A program made the position numbers and the translations under genes. Below, in pieces: positions 24,770-33,132 of a stretch of 44,746 bases of DNA. Position 1 is the first letter of the stretch; each line of letters opens with the position of its first letter. Source of the DNA: an uncultured Bacteroidales bacterium. GTDB lineage: Bacteria; Bacteroidota; Bacteroidia; Bacteroidales; Muribaculaceae. The notes under the pieces are model-generated. The model did not search any database and was not told the DNA's origin. It worked only from the letters and a program-made list of their open reading frames with translations. The stretch is from the NCBI GenBank assembly GCA_902779125.1, contig CACZAC010000020.1, forward strand, positions 1-44,746. The letters run 5' to 3'.

Positions 24770-25750
24770 ATGAACAGACAACTGATTTTCAGAATACTAA
24801 CTACAGTATTGGGGTGTTTCGCACTGATACCCTCGGTCAGTGCCCACATTGATGCACAGATTGGTGGAAAATACCAAAACATCACCGAAAACAATGTCCG
24901 CGGTGATGTGAACGGTGACGGTTCTGTTTCGATTGGTGACGTGACATCCCTCATCGACTACCTGCTAGGCAGTGAAGACAACATCACGACTAGTGCCGCT
25001 GATGTGAACCTCGATGATCATGTGAGCATCGCCGACGTGACCACGCTCATTGACTACCTCCTGAGCGGAGCATGGCCCGAACCGGCTCCTATCGACATGT
25101 GGTATCTGATTGGCGACCGCGTGGGCAGCAATCCTTGGGAGAACGACGGCACGAGCAGCATTGGCCGTGGATTGATTCCGCTATACCCCACTGGGGATTT
25201 TAACGGAAATGGCAAAGGGCAATTGATGTACATGGGCTTTTTTGGAGCCAATGACGCTGTCATGCTCATCCACCATCCTGGTAGCAGAGATGATTGCTGG
25301 GGCATGAAGCCCAACGGCATCTTTGCTCATGGCGGAGAAGAAATCGTCGCCATCGCTCCCGGACGTGATGGCTACTATAACATCATTCTAAACACCAAAA
25401 CCGACAGATTCTACTTCTATTCTGATTATAGCACCACCACCCATGACACCTTCAACACCATCAACATCGTTGGCGGCCATTGCGGCTGGGATGCCACCGA
25501 TCCGCTTTACAAAATGACCAAGTTGAATCCCGAGAAGGAGAATCACAATTGGATTTTCAGGAACTTCACAGTTACTGCCGACAATGAACTCAAGTTTGCT
25601 GCCGACAACGCATGGGATTACAATTGGGGTGCAAGTTCATTCCCCTATGGACGTGGTCAGCGCGAGGGCAACAATATTCCTGTCAAGAAGGGCACCTATG
25701 ACGTCTATTTCAATGACATCACGGGTGATTTCAACTTCATTGAGAAATAA
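24770..25750 (+). CDS. Secreted protein with N-terminal dockerin-like repeats and SusE/SusF-like C-terminal domain
   Basis: 326 residues. Signal peptide to about residue 25 (IPSVSAH). Residues 45-100 contain two dockerin-type calcium-binding repeats, DVNGDGSVSIGDVTSLIDYL and DVNLDDHVSIADVTTLIDYL, with loop acidic positions in place in the first; the second has Leu-Asp-Asp in place of Gly-Asp-Gly. From about 108 onward the pattern (aromatic-rich strands, WGMKPNG, ELKFAADNAWDYNWGAS, GTYDVYFNDITGDFNFIEK) resembles SusE/SusF starch-binding domains. I infer a secreted glycan-binding protein. No catalytic domain, no susC/D neighbours and no lipobox. A terminator follows, so it is monocistronic. Confidence 0.82.
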   Translation: MNRQLIFRILTTVLGCFALIPSVSAHIDAQIGGKYQNITENNVRGDVNGDGSVSIGDVTSLIDYLLGSEDNITTSAADVNLDDHVSIADVTTLIDYLLSGAWPEPAPIDMWYLIGDRVGSNPWENDGTSSIGRGLIPLYPTGDFNGNGKGQLMYMGFFGANDAVMLIHHPGSRDDCWGMKPNGIFAHGGEEIVAIAPGRDGYYNIILNTKTDRFYFYSDYSTTTHDTFNTINIVGGHCGWDATDPLYKMTKLNPEKENHNWIFRNFTVTADNELKFAADNAWDYNWGASSFPYGRGQREGNNIPVKKGTYDVYFNDITGDFNFIEK

Positions 25751-25780
25751 GGAGAATTTCGATTTCAACACATTTAATTT

Positions 25781-25816
25781 GAGGGCATTAGCATACTAAT
25801 GCCCTCGTTTCCCCTC
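25781..25816 (+). terminator. Intrinsic terminator after the dockerin-like gene
   Basis: A perfect 11-bp stem, GAGGGCATTAG with CTAATGCCCTC (25781-25791 and 25796-25806), CATA loop, then GTTTCCCC. Confidence 0.8.
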
Positions 25817-25881
25817 CTACTAGGGCAAACAGCTTTTTTAAATAATGTCATCAAATTAGGGTCATTATGCCAAAAAAAACT

Positions 25882-25889
25882 TATCTTTG
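25882..25889 (+). promoter_or_regulatory. -7 box for the GSCFA-murF/alr-ansA operon
   Basis: TATCTTTG, 30 nt before the ATG at 25920. A TTG at 25887, an alternative start in frame, lies within the box and is therefore unlikely. Confidence 0.6.
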
Positions 25890-25919
25890 CCAGTTAAAAC
25901 AACCATTATAAGTTTTACA

Positions 25920-26903
25920 ATGGAGTTCAGAACGACAGTGAAGACGGGCGAAAACCGTGGCTGGCTGCACCATAGCGACAGTGTGGTGCTGCTGGGCTCA
26001 TGCTTCAGCGACAACATCGGCGCCAAGCTGCATGGTGCGCTTATCCATGCCACAGTCAACCCGATGGGAACGCTCTACAACCCCATGAGCATCGCCAGTG
26101 GCGTGCGACGCCTCATCCAGTGCCGACCCATGGCAGGACAAGAACTGTTCATGCAGGGCGGCGTGTGGAACAGCTATGATTTCCATTCGCGCCATTCCAT
26201 GCCCGACAAGCAAGTGACACTTGACCGCATGAACGCCCGCATTGAGCTGGGCCACAATGCCCTGCAGACCGCACAATTGCTTACTGTGACACTGGGCACC
26301 GCGATTGTCTATCGACTGAAATCGACAGGCGAGGTCGTCGCCAATTGCCACAAGGTGCCTCAACATGAATTTGAACGCAAGATGGCATCAGTGCATGAGA
26401 TGGTCACCGAACTTGACACTATGCTCACACAACTGCATGAGTTCAATCCCGGGTTGCGCATCATCCTCACTGTGAGCCCCATACGCCATATTGCCGACGG
26501 ATTGGACACCAACTCGCTGAGCAAGGCGTCGCTGCGCGTCGCTATCCACGAGGCCATTACCCGCCACAGGGATTATTGCGACTATTTCCCCGCCTATGAA
26601 ATCATGCTCGACGACCTGCGCGACTACCGCTTCTACAGCAGTGACATGGTCCATCCCAGCGACGTGGCGGTGGAATACATCTGGCAGGCCTTCCAGGCCA
26701 CCTATCTCGATGACCACAGCGCACTCGCCGTAGCACGTTGTGAGCGCATCCACAAGCGCCTGCAGCATCGCCCCATGAGCACCAACCGCGAGACGGTGGA
26801 CCGCTTCAACAACGACACGGCAAGCGTGGTGCGCAACCTCATCAAGGAGTATCCCTATCTAGCTGACAACCCTGAACTTCAAAAAGCCCTTGACAGATCA
26901 TGA
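25920..26903 (+). CDS. GSCFA domain protein
   Basis: 327 residues from ATG 25920. The name-giving motif is present as VVLLGSCFSDNIG near residue 30. The C-terminal part has DYFPAYEIMLDDLRDYRFY and DMVHPSDVAVEYIWQAF; together with the GSCFS serine these resemble the Ser and Asp-x-x-His blocks of SGNH/GDSL hydrolases, which suggests an esterase-like fold. The true substrate is unknown. No signal peptide, so probably cytoplasmic. Its stop overlaps the murF-alr start (ATGA), an arrangement that suggests translational coupling and a link to cell-wall metabolism. Confidence 0.9.
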   Translation: MEFRTTVKTGENRGWLHHSDSVVLLGSCFSDNIGAKLHGALIHATVNPMGTLYNPMSIASGVRRLIQCRPMAGQELFMQGGVWNSYDFHSRHSMPDKQVTLDRMNARIELGHNALQTAQLLTVTLGTAIVYRLKSTGEVVANCHKVPQHEFERKMASVHEMVTELDTMLTQLHEFNPGLRIILTVSPIRHIADGLDTNSLSKASLRVAIHEAITRHRDYCDYFPAYEIMLDDLRDYRFYSSDMVHPSDVAVEYIWQAFQATYLDDHSALAVARCERIHKRLQHRPMSTNRETVDRFNNDTASVVRNLIKEYPYLADNPELQKALDRS

Positions 26904-29389
26904 ATTACTCAATCACCGAAATATACAACGTGCTGGAAGTGACCGGCGGACAAATCATCAACGAGGATTCCATCGTGAGCCAGTTGCTGACCGACTCCCG
27001 TTCTCTCACTCAGCCCGACGAGACCATATTCTTTGCCCTTCGCACCGAGGCTGGTGACGGTCACAATTTCATTCCCGAACTGTATGACAAGGGTGTGCGC
27101 AACTTTGTCGTTTCCAGCGACTACTATGCCTTGCCCGAGTGTGCAGGTGCCAACTACATCGCCGTGGAATCGCCACTCGATGCCTTACAGACGCTGGCGA
27201 CCTTCCACCGCAGGCGTTTCCGTGAGTTGCCTGTCATCGGCATTACGGGCAGCCGTGGCAAGACCACGGTCAAGGAATGGCTTTTCCAGCTGCTCAAGGA
27301 CGACTACCGTATCGTGCGCTCTCCACGCAGTTATAATTCACAGATAGGTGTCCCCCTATCTCTTTGGGACATCGACAACAACACCGACCTGGCCATCATC
27401 GAGGCTGGTATCTCAACGACTGGCGAGATGGATAACCTCCAGGCCATGATCAGACCCACCATCGGCATCATCACCAACCTGGGCAGCGAACACAACGACG
27501 GTTTCGCGTCAATGGAGCAGAAGGCACAGGAGAAGGCCAAGATTCTCTTCAACTGCGAGTGCATCGTCTATTGTGCCGACGACCCGCTGGTGACCCATAT
27601 TATCTCACCGCTTGTCGAGAGCGATGTCGCACTGGCCATGTCGTGGTCGCGCAACCACTGTGAAGCGCCCCTGCAAGTGGATAGTGCCGAACGCACTGAA
27701 AATGCCACGACACTGCATTATACCTACAATGACGAGTCCAGCACATTGACTATACCCTTTACTGCCGACCGCGATTTGGACAATGCCATCATCTGTCTAT
27801 CGGTTCTGTTGCATTTGAACTTGGACCGTGAGGTCATCGCTGAACGCATGGCGGCTCTTACCCCTGTCGGCACACGGCTCAACGTCATCGAGGGCGTAAA
27901 CAACTGCACCGTGATTGTAGACAGTTATACCAGCGACTACAACTCCCTCACCCCGGCACTCAACTTCATGACCCGTCGTGCGGGTAACCGCCCGTGTACG
28001 GTCATCCTGAGCGACCTGAGCAACGAAAGCTACAGCGATGACGAGCTCTACATCCGCGCGAGCGAACTGCTCAAGACCAAAAGGGTGAACCGCTTCATCG
28101 GCATCGGCAAATGCATGTGCCGTTACCAGCGCTACTTCGACGATATTCCCCACACCCATTTCTTTGACGACACCCAGGAATTCATCTCCAGCTGCGCCAA
28201 GGGTGACTTTGACGACGAGACCATCCTTATCAAGGGTGACCCGCGTTTCGGTTTCAGCCAGATTATCAACCTCCTAGAAGCCAAGCAGCACATCACTGTC
28301 ATGGAAGTGGACCTCAATGCGCTGGCCCACAACTTCAAGTTCTTCAAGTCCCTCATCAAGCCCGAAACCAAGACCATCGGAATGGTTAAGGCCAGTGGAT
28401 ATGGCGCAGGCAGTTACGAGATTGCCAAGACCTTGCAGGATTGCGGATGTGACTACCTCGCTGTCGCTGTACAGGACGAGGGCGTGGAATTGCGCAAGGC
28501 AAGCATCACCATGCCTGTCATTGTACTCAATCCTAACGGAGTAAACTACAAGGCTATGTTCCAGTATCGCTTGGAGCCGGAACTTTACAGCATGGAAATG
28601 GCGCGTGACCTCATCAAGGAGGGCAAGCGATATGCCGTACAGAGTTTCCCGATTCATATCAAGATTGACAGCGGCATGCACCGTTTGGGATTCACTCTGG
28701 AGCAGTTGCCCGGCCTTATCGACCTGCTCAAGGAACAAAATGTCGTCACACCCGCCTCAATATTCACCCACCTGAGCGTTGCCGATGTTCCCACTCAGGA
28801 CGAATACACTCTGGCACAGTTCGACTATTTTGACAAGTGCTATAACATGCTGCAGCAATCGTTTGACCACCACATCATGAAGCATGCACTCAACACGAGC
28901 GGAATCGTGCGCTTCCCTGAACATCAGTATGATATGGTGCGCATCGGCATTGGCCTCTATGGCATCCGCACCCTCTTTGATGGCAGCGAGGATGCACTCA
29001 TGCCCGTGTCGGCACTGCGGTCCATCATCATCAGCATCAAGGAATGGCCTGCCGGTACTACAGTGGGCTACAACCGTAACGGACTGCTGCAACGTGACAG
29101 CCGCATCGCAACCGTCAACATCGGTTATGCCGACGGCTTTGACCGCCACTTCGGTAACGGTCGCATGAGCATGTGGGTCAACGGCACGCTGTGTCCCACG
29201 GTGGGCAATGTGTGCATGGATGCCGTCATGATTGACGTGACCGACACTACTTGCAAGGTGGGAGACACGGTCGAAATTTTTGGCGAACACGTTCCTGTCG
29301 AAACGCTGAGCGAAGCCAGAGGCACCATCCCCTATGAGATTCTCACCAGTGTGTCTCCTCGTGTTAAACGCGTTTACTACCGAGAATAA
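26900..29389 (+). CDS. Bifunctional UDP-MurNAc-tripeptide:D-Ala-D-Ala ligase / alanine racemase
   Basis: 829 residues, a MurF-Alr fusion known in Bacteroidetes. MurF half (1-455): ATP loop GITGSRGKTT (114-123), EAGISTTGEM, TNLGSEHNDGF. Alr half (465-829): MEVDLNALAHNFKFF, the PLP lysine K497 in MVKASGYGAG, HLSVADVP, and the second active-site Tyr in TTVGYNRNG, ending with GNVCMDAVMIDVT and ISPRVKRVY-like sequence (VSPRVKRVYYRE). The protein makes D-alanine and ligates D-Ala-D-Ala to the peptidoglycan precursor in the cytoplasm. Minor oddities in the MurF half: DSYTSD where DxYNxx is usual and KGDPRF where KGSRx is usual. Tightly coupled to GSCFA upstream and 4 nt from the LRR gene. Confidence 0.95.
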   Translation: MNYSITEIYNVLEVTGGQIINEDSIVSQLLTDSRSLTQPDETIFFALRTEAGDGHNFIPELYDKGVRNFVVSSDYYALPECAGANYIAVESPLDALQTLATFHRRRFRELPVIGITGSRGKTTVKEWLFQLLKDDYRIVRSPRSYNSQIGVPLSLWDIDNNTDLAIIEAGISTTGEMDNLQAMIRPTIGIITNLGSEHNDGFASMEQKAQEKAKILFNCECIVYCADDPLVTHIISPLVESDVALAMSWSRNHCEAPLQVDSAERTENATTLHYTYNDESSTLTIPFTADRDLDNAIICLSVLLHLNLDREVIAERMAALTPVGTRLNVIEGVNNCTVIVDSYTSDYNSLTPALNFMTRRAGNRPCTVILSDLSNESYSDDELYIRASELLKTKRVNRFIGIGKCMCRYQRYFDDIPHTHFFDDTQEFISSCAKGDFDDETILIKGDPRFGFSQIINLLEAKQHITVMEVDLNALAHNFKFFKSLIKPETKTIGMVKASGYGAGSYEIAKTLQDCGCDYLAVAVQDEGVELRKASITMPVIVLNPNGVNYKAMFQYRLEPELYSMEMARDLIKEGKRYAVQSFPIHIKIDSGMHRLGFTLEQLPGLIDLLKEQNVVTPASIFTHLSVADVPTQDEYTLAQFDYFDKCYNMLQQSFDHHIMKHALNTSGIVRFPEHQYDMVRIGIGLYGIRTLFDGSEDALMPVSALRSIIISIKEWPAGTTVGYNRNGLLQRDSRIATVNIGYADGFDRHFGNGRMSMWVNGTLCPTVGNVCMDAVMIDVTDTTCKVGDTVEIFGEHVPVETLSEARGTIPYEILTSVSPRVKRVYYRE

Positions 29390-29393
29390 TGAA

Positions 29394-30563
29394 ATGAGAA
29401 AAATACTATCCGACATATTGCTATTGACAGTCTTGATAACCGGTTGCGCCTTGAACGGTAACAGCCAGGACATCGAGGCCAATGGTATCTTCTATAATAT
29501 CATCAACGATACACAAGTGGAAGTGGCACCAGCTTTCTACAATGGTGTGAATCATTATGAGGGCTGCATCATCCTGCCAGAGCGTGTATACTGCGACGGT
29601 GTGAACTATGAGGTGGCTGCCATTGCTCCGAGGGCTTTCTGGCAATCGGATATAACCCAGATACAGATACCTAACAGTATCACTAGAATCGGAGACGCTG
29701 CGTTTGCCGATGCCGAGAGTTTAACCGACATCACTCTACCGCTCGGTCTCACGGCCGTGAGCCGCTATATGCTCGCCGGCACTGCGGTGAGCAACGTGGT
29801 GTTGCCCGAGGGTGTGACCGTGATCAACCACAGCGCATTTGAGGATTGCTCCAACCTGCGCACGGTATTCCTGCCCGCATCCCTGCGTTCTATCGGTGAC
29901 AGGGCATTCGCCTACTGTTTCGGACTGAATGAAATCTATAGCGACGCTGCCAATCCTCCCCGATTGACGGGTTTCCCCTTTGAGGGCTGTACTGACATCA
30001 GCGTGATGCTCACCGATGAATTGACGGCCAACCGTTACCAGGATGACATCAACTGGGGCGATGACGACCTGTTCTCGATGTGGATTGACGAGGGTCTGGC
30101 CGTGGTGCCCACCATGCAACAGGAAATCGTGGGCGATTACTGGACAGCATTGACACTGGGCAACCATCTGGCTTACAAGATTTACGGTCCTGACGGCTAT
30201 CTGATGGCAATCACTGCCGCCGACCGTTATTACCTGCCTATTGGAGCCTTGAGTACCGAATATCTTGTTGTCCCCACCACATTGATGTATGACGATGAGG
30301 ACCTGCAAATGGTGGCTACATCATCGGCACCTGCCGCCATCGAGGAAGTGGAAAAAGAGCCCGCCAGCGACCTTACTATCACGGGCGTTGACGGCACTAT
30401 CCACATCAGTGGCGACACCCACGGGAAGTGGACTTTCATCTATGACGTGTACGGCAACCTGTGGTACGAACGGCCAGCCGTAAACAACAACATAAGTCTG
30501 CCCGGCCAGCGCATTTACATCGTGAAAGTGGGCGACATTGTCCGCAAATTATTCCTGAACTGA
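29394..30563 (+). CDS. BspA-like leucine-rich-repeat surface protein with probable type IX sorting domain
   Basis: 389 residues from ATG 29394. The N terminus is a signal peptide with ITGC at 15-18, which may be a lipobox, but cleavage near NSQ|DIEANGIFYNI is also plausible. Residues about 60-200 carry LRR_5 (BspA) repeats: ITRIGDAAFADAESLTDITL, VTVINHSAFEDCSNLRTVFL and LRSIGDRAFAYCFGLNEIYS. The C-terminal 60 residues (WTFIYDVYGNLWYE, then LPGQRIYIVKVGDIVRKLFL) resemble the type A C-terminal domain that directs export by the type IX system. Likely surface adhesin or ligand binder. It sits 4 nt after murF-alr and its stop overlaps tadA, an unusual place for a surface protein. Confidence 0.85.
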   Translation: MRKILSDILLLTVLITGCALNGNSQDIEANGIFYNIINDTQVEVAPAFYNGVNHYEGCIILPERVYCDGVNYEVAAIAPRAFWQSDITQIQIPNSITRIGDAAFADAESLTDITLPLGLTAVSRYMLAGTAVSNVVLPEGVTVINHSAFEDCSNLRTVFLPASLRSIGDRAFAYCFGLNEIYSDAANPPRLTGFPFEGCTDISVMLTDELTANRYQDDINWGDDDLFSMWIDEGLAVVPTMQQEIVGDYWTALTLGNHLAYKIYGPDGYLMAITAADRYYLPIGALSTEYLVVPTTLMYDDEDLQMVATSSAPAAIEEVEKEPASDLTITGVDGTIHISGDTHGKWTFIYDVYGNLWYERPAVNNNISLPGQRIYIVKVGDIVRKLFLN

Positions 30564-31027
30564 TGAACAACGAGGATATCGACATCAAATACATGCGCAT
30601 GGCTCTCGACGAGGCCCACAAGGCACTCGAGCGTGACGAGGTGCCCATCGGCGCCGTCATCGTGAGCAAGGGACGCGTTATCGGGCGCGGGCACAACCTG
30701 ACCGAAGCCTTGACCGACGTCACCGCCCATGCCGAGATGCAGGCCATCACTGCCGCTGCCTCGACGCTTGGCGGTAAGTATCTGACCGACTGTACATTGT
30801 ATGTCACCGTGGAGCCGTGCCTGATGTGCGCTGGAGCCTTGGCATGGAGTCAGATATCCCGCATCGTCTATGGTGCAGCCGACGACAAGCGCGGCTATCA
30901 CACCATGTGCGCCGCCCCCTTCCATCCCAAGACGATGGTCACCGCAGGCGTTCTTCAAGACGAGTGCGCCAAGTTGATGACCGACTTTTTCAAGAAAAAA
31001 CGACCGCTTAAAACCAAGGAGAAATGA
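30563..31027 (+). CDS. tadA: tRNA-specific adenosine deaminase
   Basis: 154 residues, normal for TadA. It converts A34 to inosine in tRNA-Arg(ACG), allowing wobble decoding. Zinc site: His56 and Glu58 in TAHAEMQA, Cys86 and Cys89 in EPCLMCAGA. The opening YMRMALDEAHKALERDEVPIGAV matches the family. The start is chosen as the ATG at 30563, overlapping the LRR stop as TGATG; an earlier in-frame ATG lies well within the LRR gene. Its own stop overlaps the esterase ATG (ATGA). Confidence 0.95.
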   Translation: MNNEDIDIKYMRMALDEAHKALERDEVPIGAVIVSKGRVIGRGHNLTEALTDVTAHAEMQAITAAASTLGGKYLTDCTLYVTVEPCLMCAGALAWSQISRIVYGAADDKRGYHTMCAAPFHPKTMVTAGVLQDECAKLMTDFFKKKRPLKTKEK

Positions 31028-31947
31028 GAATTACTTTCATGAAACCGATAGCACTGCTCGCGGCCATGATGCTGATGGCAACGACGGCATGCGCCCACAC
31101 TGCTACCTCCGAAAAAAAGGCAGCCGAAACCGAAGTCACTAATGACTACAACGCTTTCCCTGCCGACACCATCGAGGTGATGAGCCAGGCCATGGGCCGC
31201 ACCATCAAGAATGTCGTTGTCATGCCATCGACGTATTTCAGCCGTGACAATGACAGCATGCGCTATCCCGTGCTCTACCTGCTGCACGGCGCTTACGGCT
31301 GCTACAGCGATTGGTCCAAGAAGGCCGACTTGCACAGGCTAGCCAACCAATATGGCGTAATCATCGTGTGTCCTGACGGGCAGGACAGCTGGTACTTTGA
31401 CTCGCCTGTGGACCCCAAGATGCAGTTCGAGACCTACGTCAGCAAGGAACTGGTTGCCTATATCGACAGCCATTACCGCACCATTGCCAACCGCTACATG
31501 CGCGCCATCACGGGCCTGAGCATGGGCGGTCACGGAGCATTGTTCCTGGCTTTCCGTCACCCCGACGTATTCTGGTCGTGTGGCAGCATGAGCGGCAACA
31601 TGGACATCACCCAGTTCCCCGACAGCTGGCACATCAAGGACCGTCTGGGCAACTATGCCGGCAACGAGCAGCGCTGGCGCGACAAGGCCGTTTGCAACCT
31701 CGTTGACCAGGTGAAGGCCTGTCCCCTGCAGCCTGCCCAGAATATCATCATCGACGATGGTTTGAACGATATCTTCATCAAGAACAATATCGCCATGCAC
31801 GAGCAACTTGTCGAGAAGGGCATCGACCACGACTTCACTGTGCGTCCCGGTCGCCACAGTTGGGACTATTGGGTGAACTCGCTCGACTTCCACCTGATGT
31901 TCTTTGACAAGGCTTTTAAACGCGGCACCGAACTCATGAAACAATAA
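31024..31947 (+). CDS. Esterase-family alpha/beta hydrolase, probable lipoprotein
   Basis: 307 residues. Signal peptide with lipobox TTAC, Cys23 if counted from 31024; an ATG at 31039 gives a more usual signal peptide, but the ATGA overlap with tadA favours coupling. The fold is that of the esterase D/feruloyl-esterase group (PF00756): YPVLYLLHGAYGCYSDW (oxyanion region), Ser166 in GLSMGG, Asp in IDDGLNDIF and His278 in GRHSWDYW complete the triad. The substrate may be an acylated sugar or acetylated glycan, by family inference. It lies 19 nt before ansA. Confidence 0.88.
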   Translation: MRITFMKPIALLAAMMLMATTACAHTATSEKKAAETEVTNDYNAFPADTIEVMSQAMGRTIKNVVVMPSTYFSRDNDSMRYPVLYLLHGAYGCYSDWSKKADLHRLANQYGVIIVCPDGQDSWYFDSPVDPKMQFETYVSKELVAYIDSHYRTIANRYMRAITGLSMGGHGALFLAFRHPDVFWSCGSMSGNMDITQFPDSWHIKDRLGNYAGNEQRWRDKAVCNLVDQVKACPLQPAQNIIIDDGLNDIFIKNNIAMHEQLVEKGIDHDFTVRPGRHSWDYWVNSLDFHLMFFDKAFKRGTELMKQ

Positions 31948-31966
31948 CCAGTCAGATACCATTAAT

Positions 31967-33001
31967 ATGAAAAAAAGACCTAAAATATACATCATCTACA
32001 CTGGTGGCACCATCGGCATGATTGAGAATCCCGATACCCATGCCTTGCAGCCGTTTGACTTCTCCCACCTCATGGACAATGTGCCCAAGGTCAAGAAACT
32101 GGACTACGAAATCGATAATTTCCAGTTCGACCCGCCCATCGACAGCAGCAACATGGACCCGTCGCACTGGCGCGACATCGCACTGGTCATCGAGGAAAAG
32201 TATGACCTGTACGACGGCTTTGTCGTGCTACACGGCACCGACACGATGGCCTTTACCGCATCGGCGCTGAGTTTCATGCTCGAGAACCTGAGCAAACCCG
32301 TCATTATCACCGGGTCGCAACTGCCCATCGGCGAGGTGCGCACCGACGGCGAGGAGAACCTCATCACCGCGCTGCAGGTTGCTGCCGCCATCGATGAGAG
32401 AGGCAGACCCCGCATTCAGGAAGTCGCTATTCTGTTCGAGAACTACCTGTGGCGCGGCAACCGTGCCACTAAGATGAGCGCCGACAACTTCAATGCCTTC
32501 AATAGTTTCAACTATCCTGAGTTGGCCGAAATCGGTCTCGATATCGAATATAACACGCCCTACCTCAGGCAGATGCCGCCGCGTCCCCTCAAGGTGTGCA
32601 CCGACATGGACACCAACGTCATGTTCCTCGAACTCAATCCCGGCATGACCGAACAAACGCTCGACTATCTGCTGCACACGCCCGACATCAAGGGCATCGT
32701 CCTGAAGACTTACGGCGCAGGCAACACGCCGAGCCATCCCTGGTTCATCAAGCGCATCCGTGAGGCCGTGGATCGCGGCATTGTCATCGTCAACGTGACA
32801 CAGTGTGTCAGCGGTGGCGTGAACTGTTCCCTCTACGAGACCGGCAAGAGCCTGCTCGATGCCGGCGTCATCAGCGGCGCCGACATCACCAGCGAGGCCG
32901 CCCTCACCAAGCTGATGTTCCTCTTCGGCATGCGTTACTCACCCAGCATGGTCAAGAAATACATGGCAAGCGACCTCTGTGGGGAAGTTTCCATCCTTTG
33001 A
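31967..33001 (+). CDS. ansA: Type I L-asparaginase
   Basis: 344 residues, cytoplasmic (no signal peptide), so the low-affinity type I enzyme converting asparagine to aspartate and ammonia. Active-site blocks: IIYTGGTIGM (nucleophile Thr12) and VVLHGTDTMAFTASAL (Thr91-Asp92), with PVIITGSQLPIGEVRTDGEENL following. C-terminal VTQCVSGGVN is also typical. Last gene of the six-gene operon starting with GSCFA; a short AT-rich hairpin follows. Aspartate supply connects loosely to cell-wall and amino-acid metabolism, but that link is inference. Confidence 0.94.
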   Translation: MKKRPKIYIIYTGGTIGMIENPDTHALQPFDFSHLMDNVPKVKKLDYEIDNFQFDPPIDSSNMDPSHWRDIALVIEEKYDLYDGFVVLHGTDTMAFTASALSFMLENLSKPVIITGSQLPIGEVRTDGEENLITALQVAAAIDERGRPRIQEVAILFENYLWRGNRATKMSADNFNAFNSFNYPELAEIGLDIEYNTPYLRQMPPRPLKVCTDMDTNVMFLELNPGMTEQTLDYLLHTPDIKGIVLKTYGAGNTPSHPWFIKRIREAVDRGIVIVNVTQCVSGGVNCSLYETGKSLLDAGVISGADITSEAALTKLMFLFGMRYSPSMVKKYMASDLCGEVSIL

Positions 33002-33014
33002 ATGAGCCAACCCT

Positions 33015-33041
33015 AGCAAAAACAAAAAAACTTTTGCTTTT
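33015..33041 (+). terminator. Weak terminator after ansA
   Basis: AGCAAAA (33015-33021) pairs with TTTTGCT (33032-33038), followed by TTT. The stem is short and AT-rich, so efficiency is uncertain. Confidence 0.5.
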
Positions 33042-33066
33042 GTGTCCGACTTGCACTATTTTTATG

Positions 33067-33074
33067 TAATTTTG
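33067..33074 (+). promoter_or_regulatory. -7 box for the aminotransferase gene
   Basis: TAATTTTG matches TAnnTTTG and lies 58 nt before the ATG at 33133. The nearest TTG elements are not at the 19-20 nt spacing. Confidence 0.5.
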
Positions 33075-33132
33075 TCGGCTGAGAAATTAACGACTTCAAA
33101 TATCATTATCAAACTAATCAAGCAATTTAATT

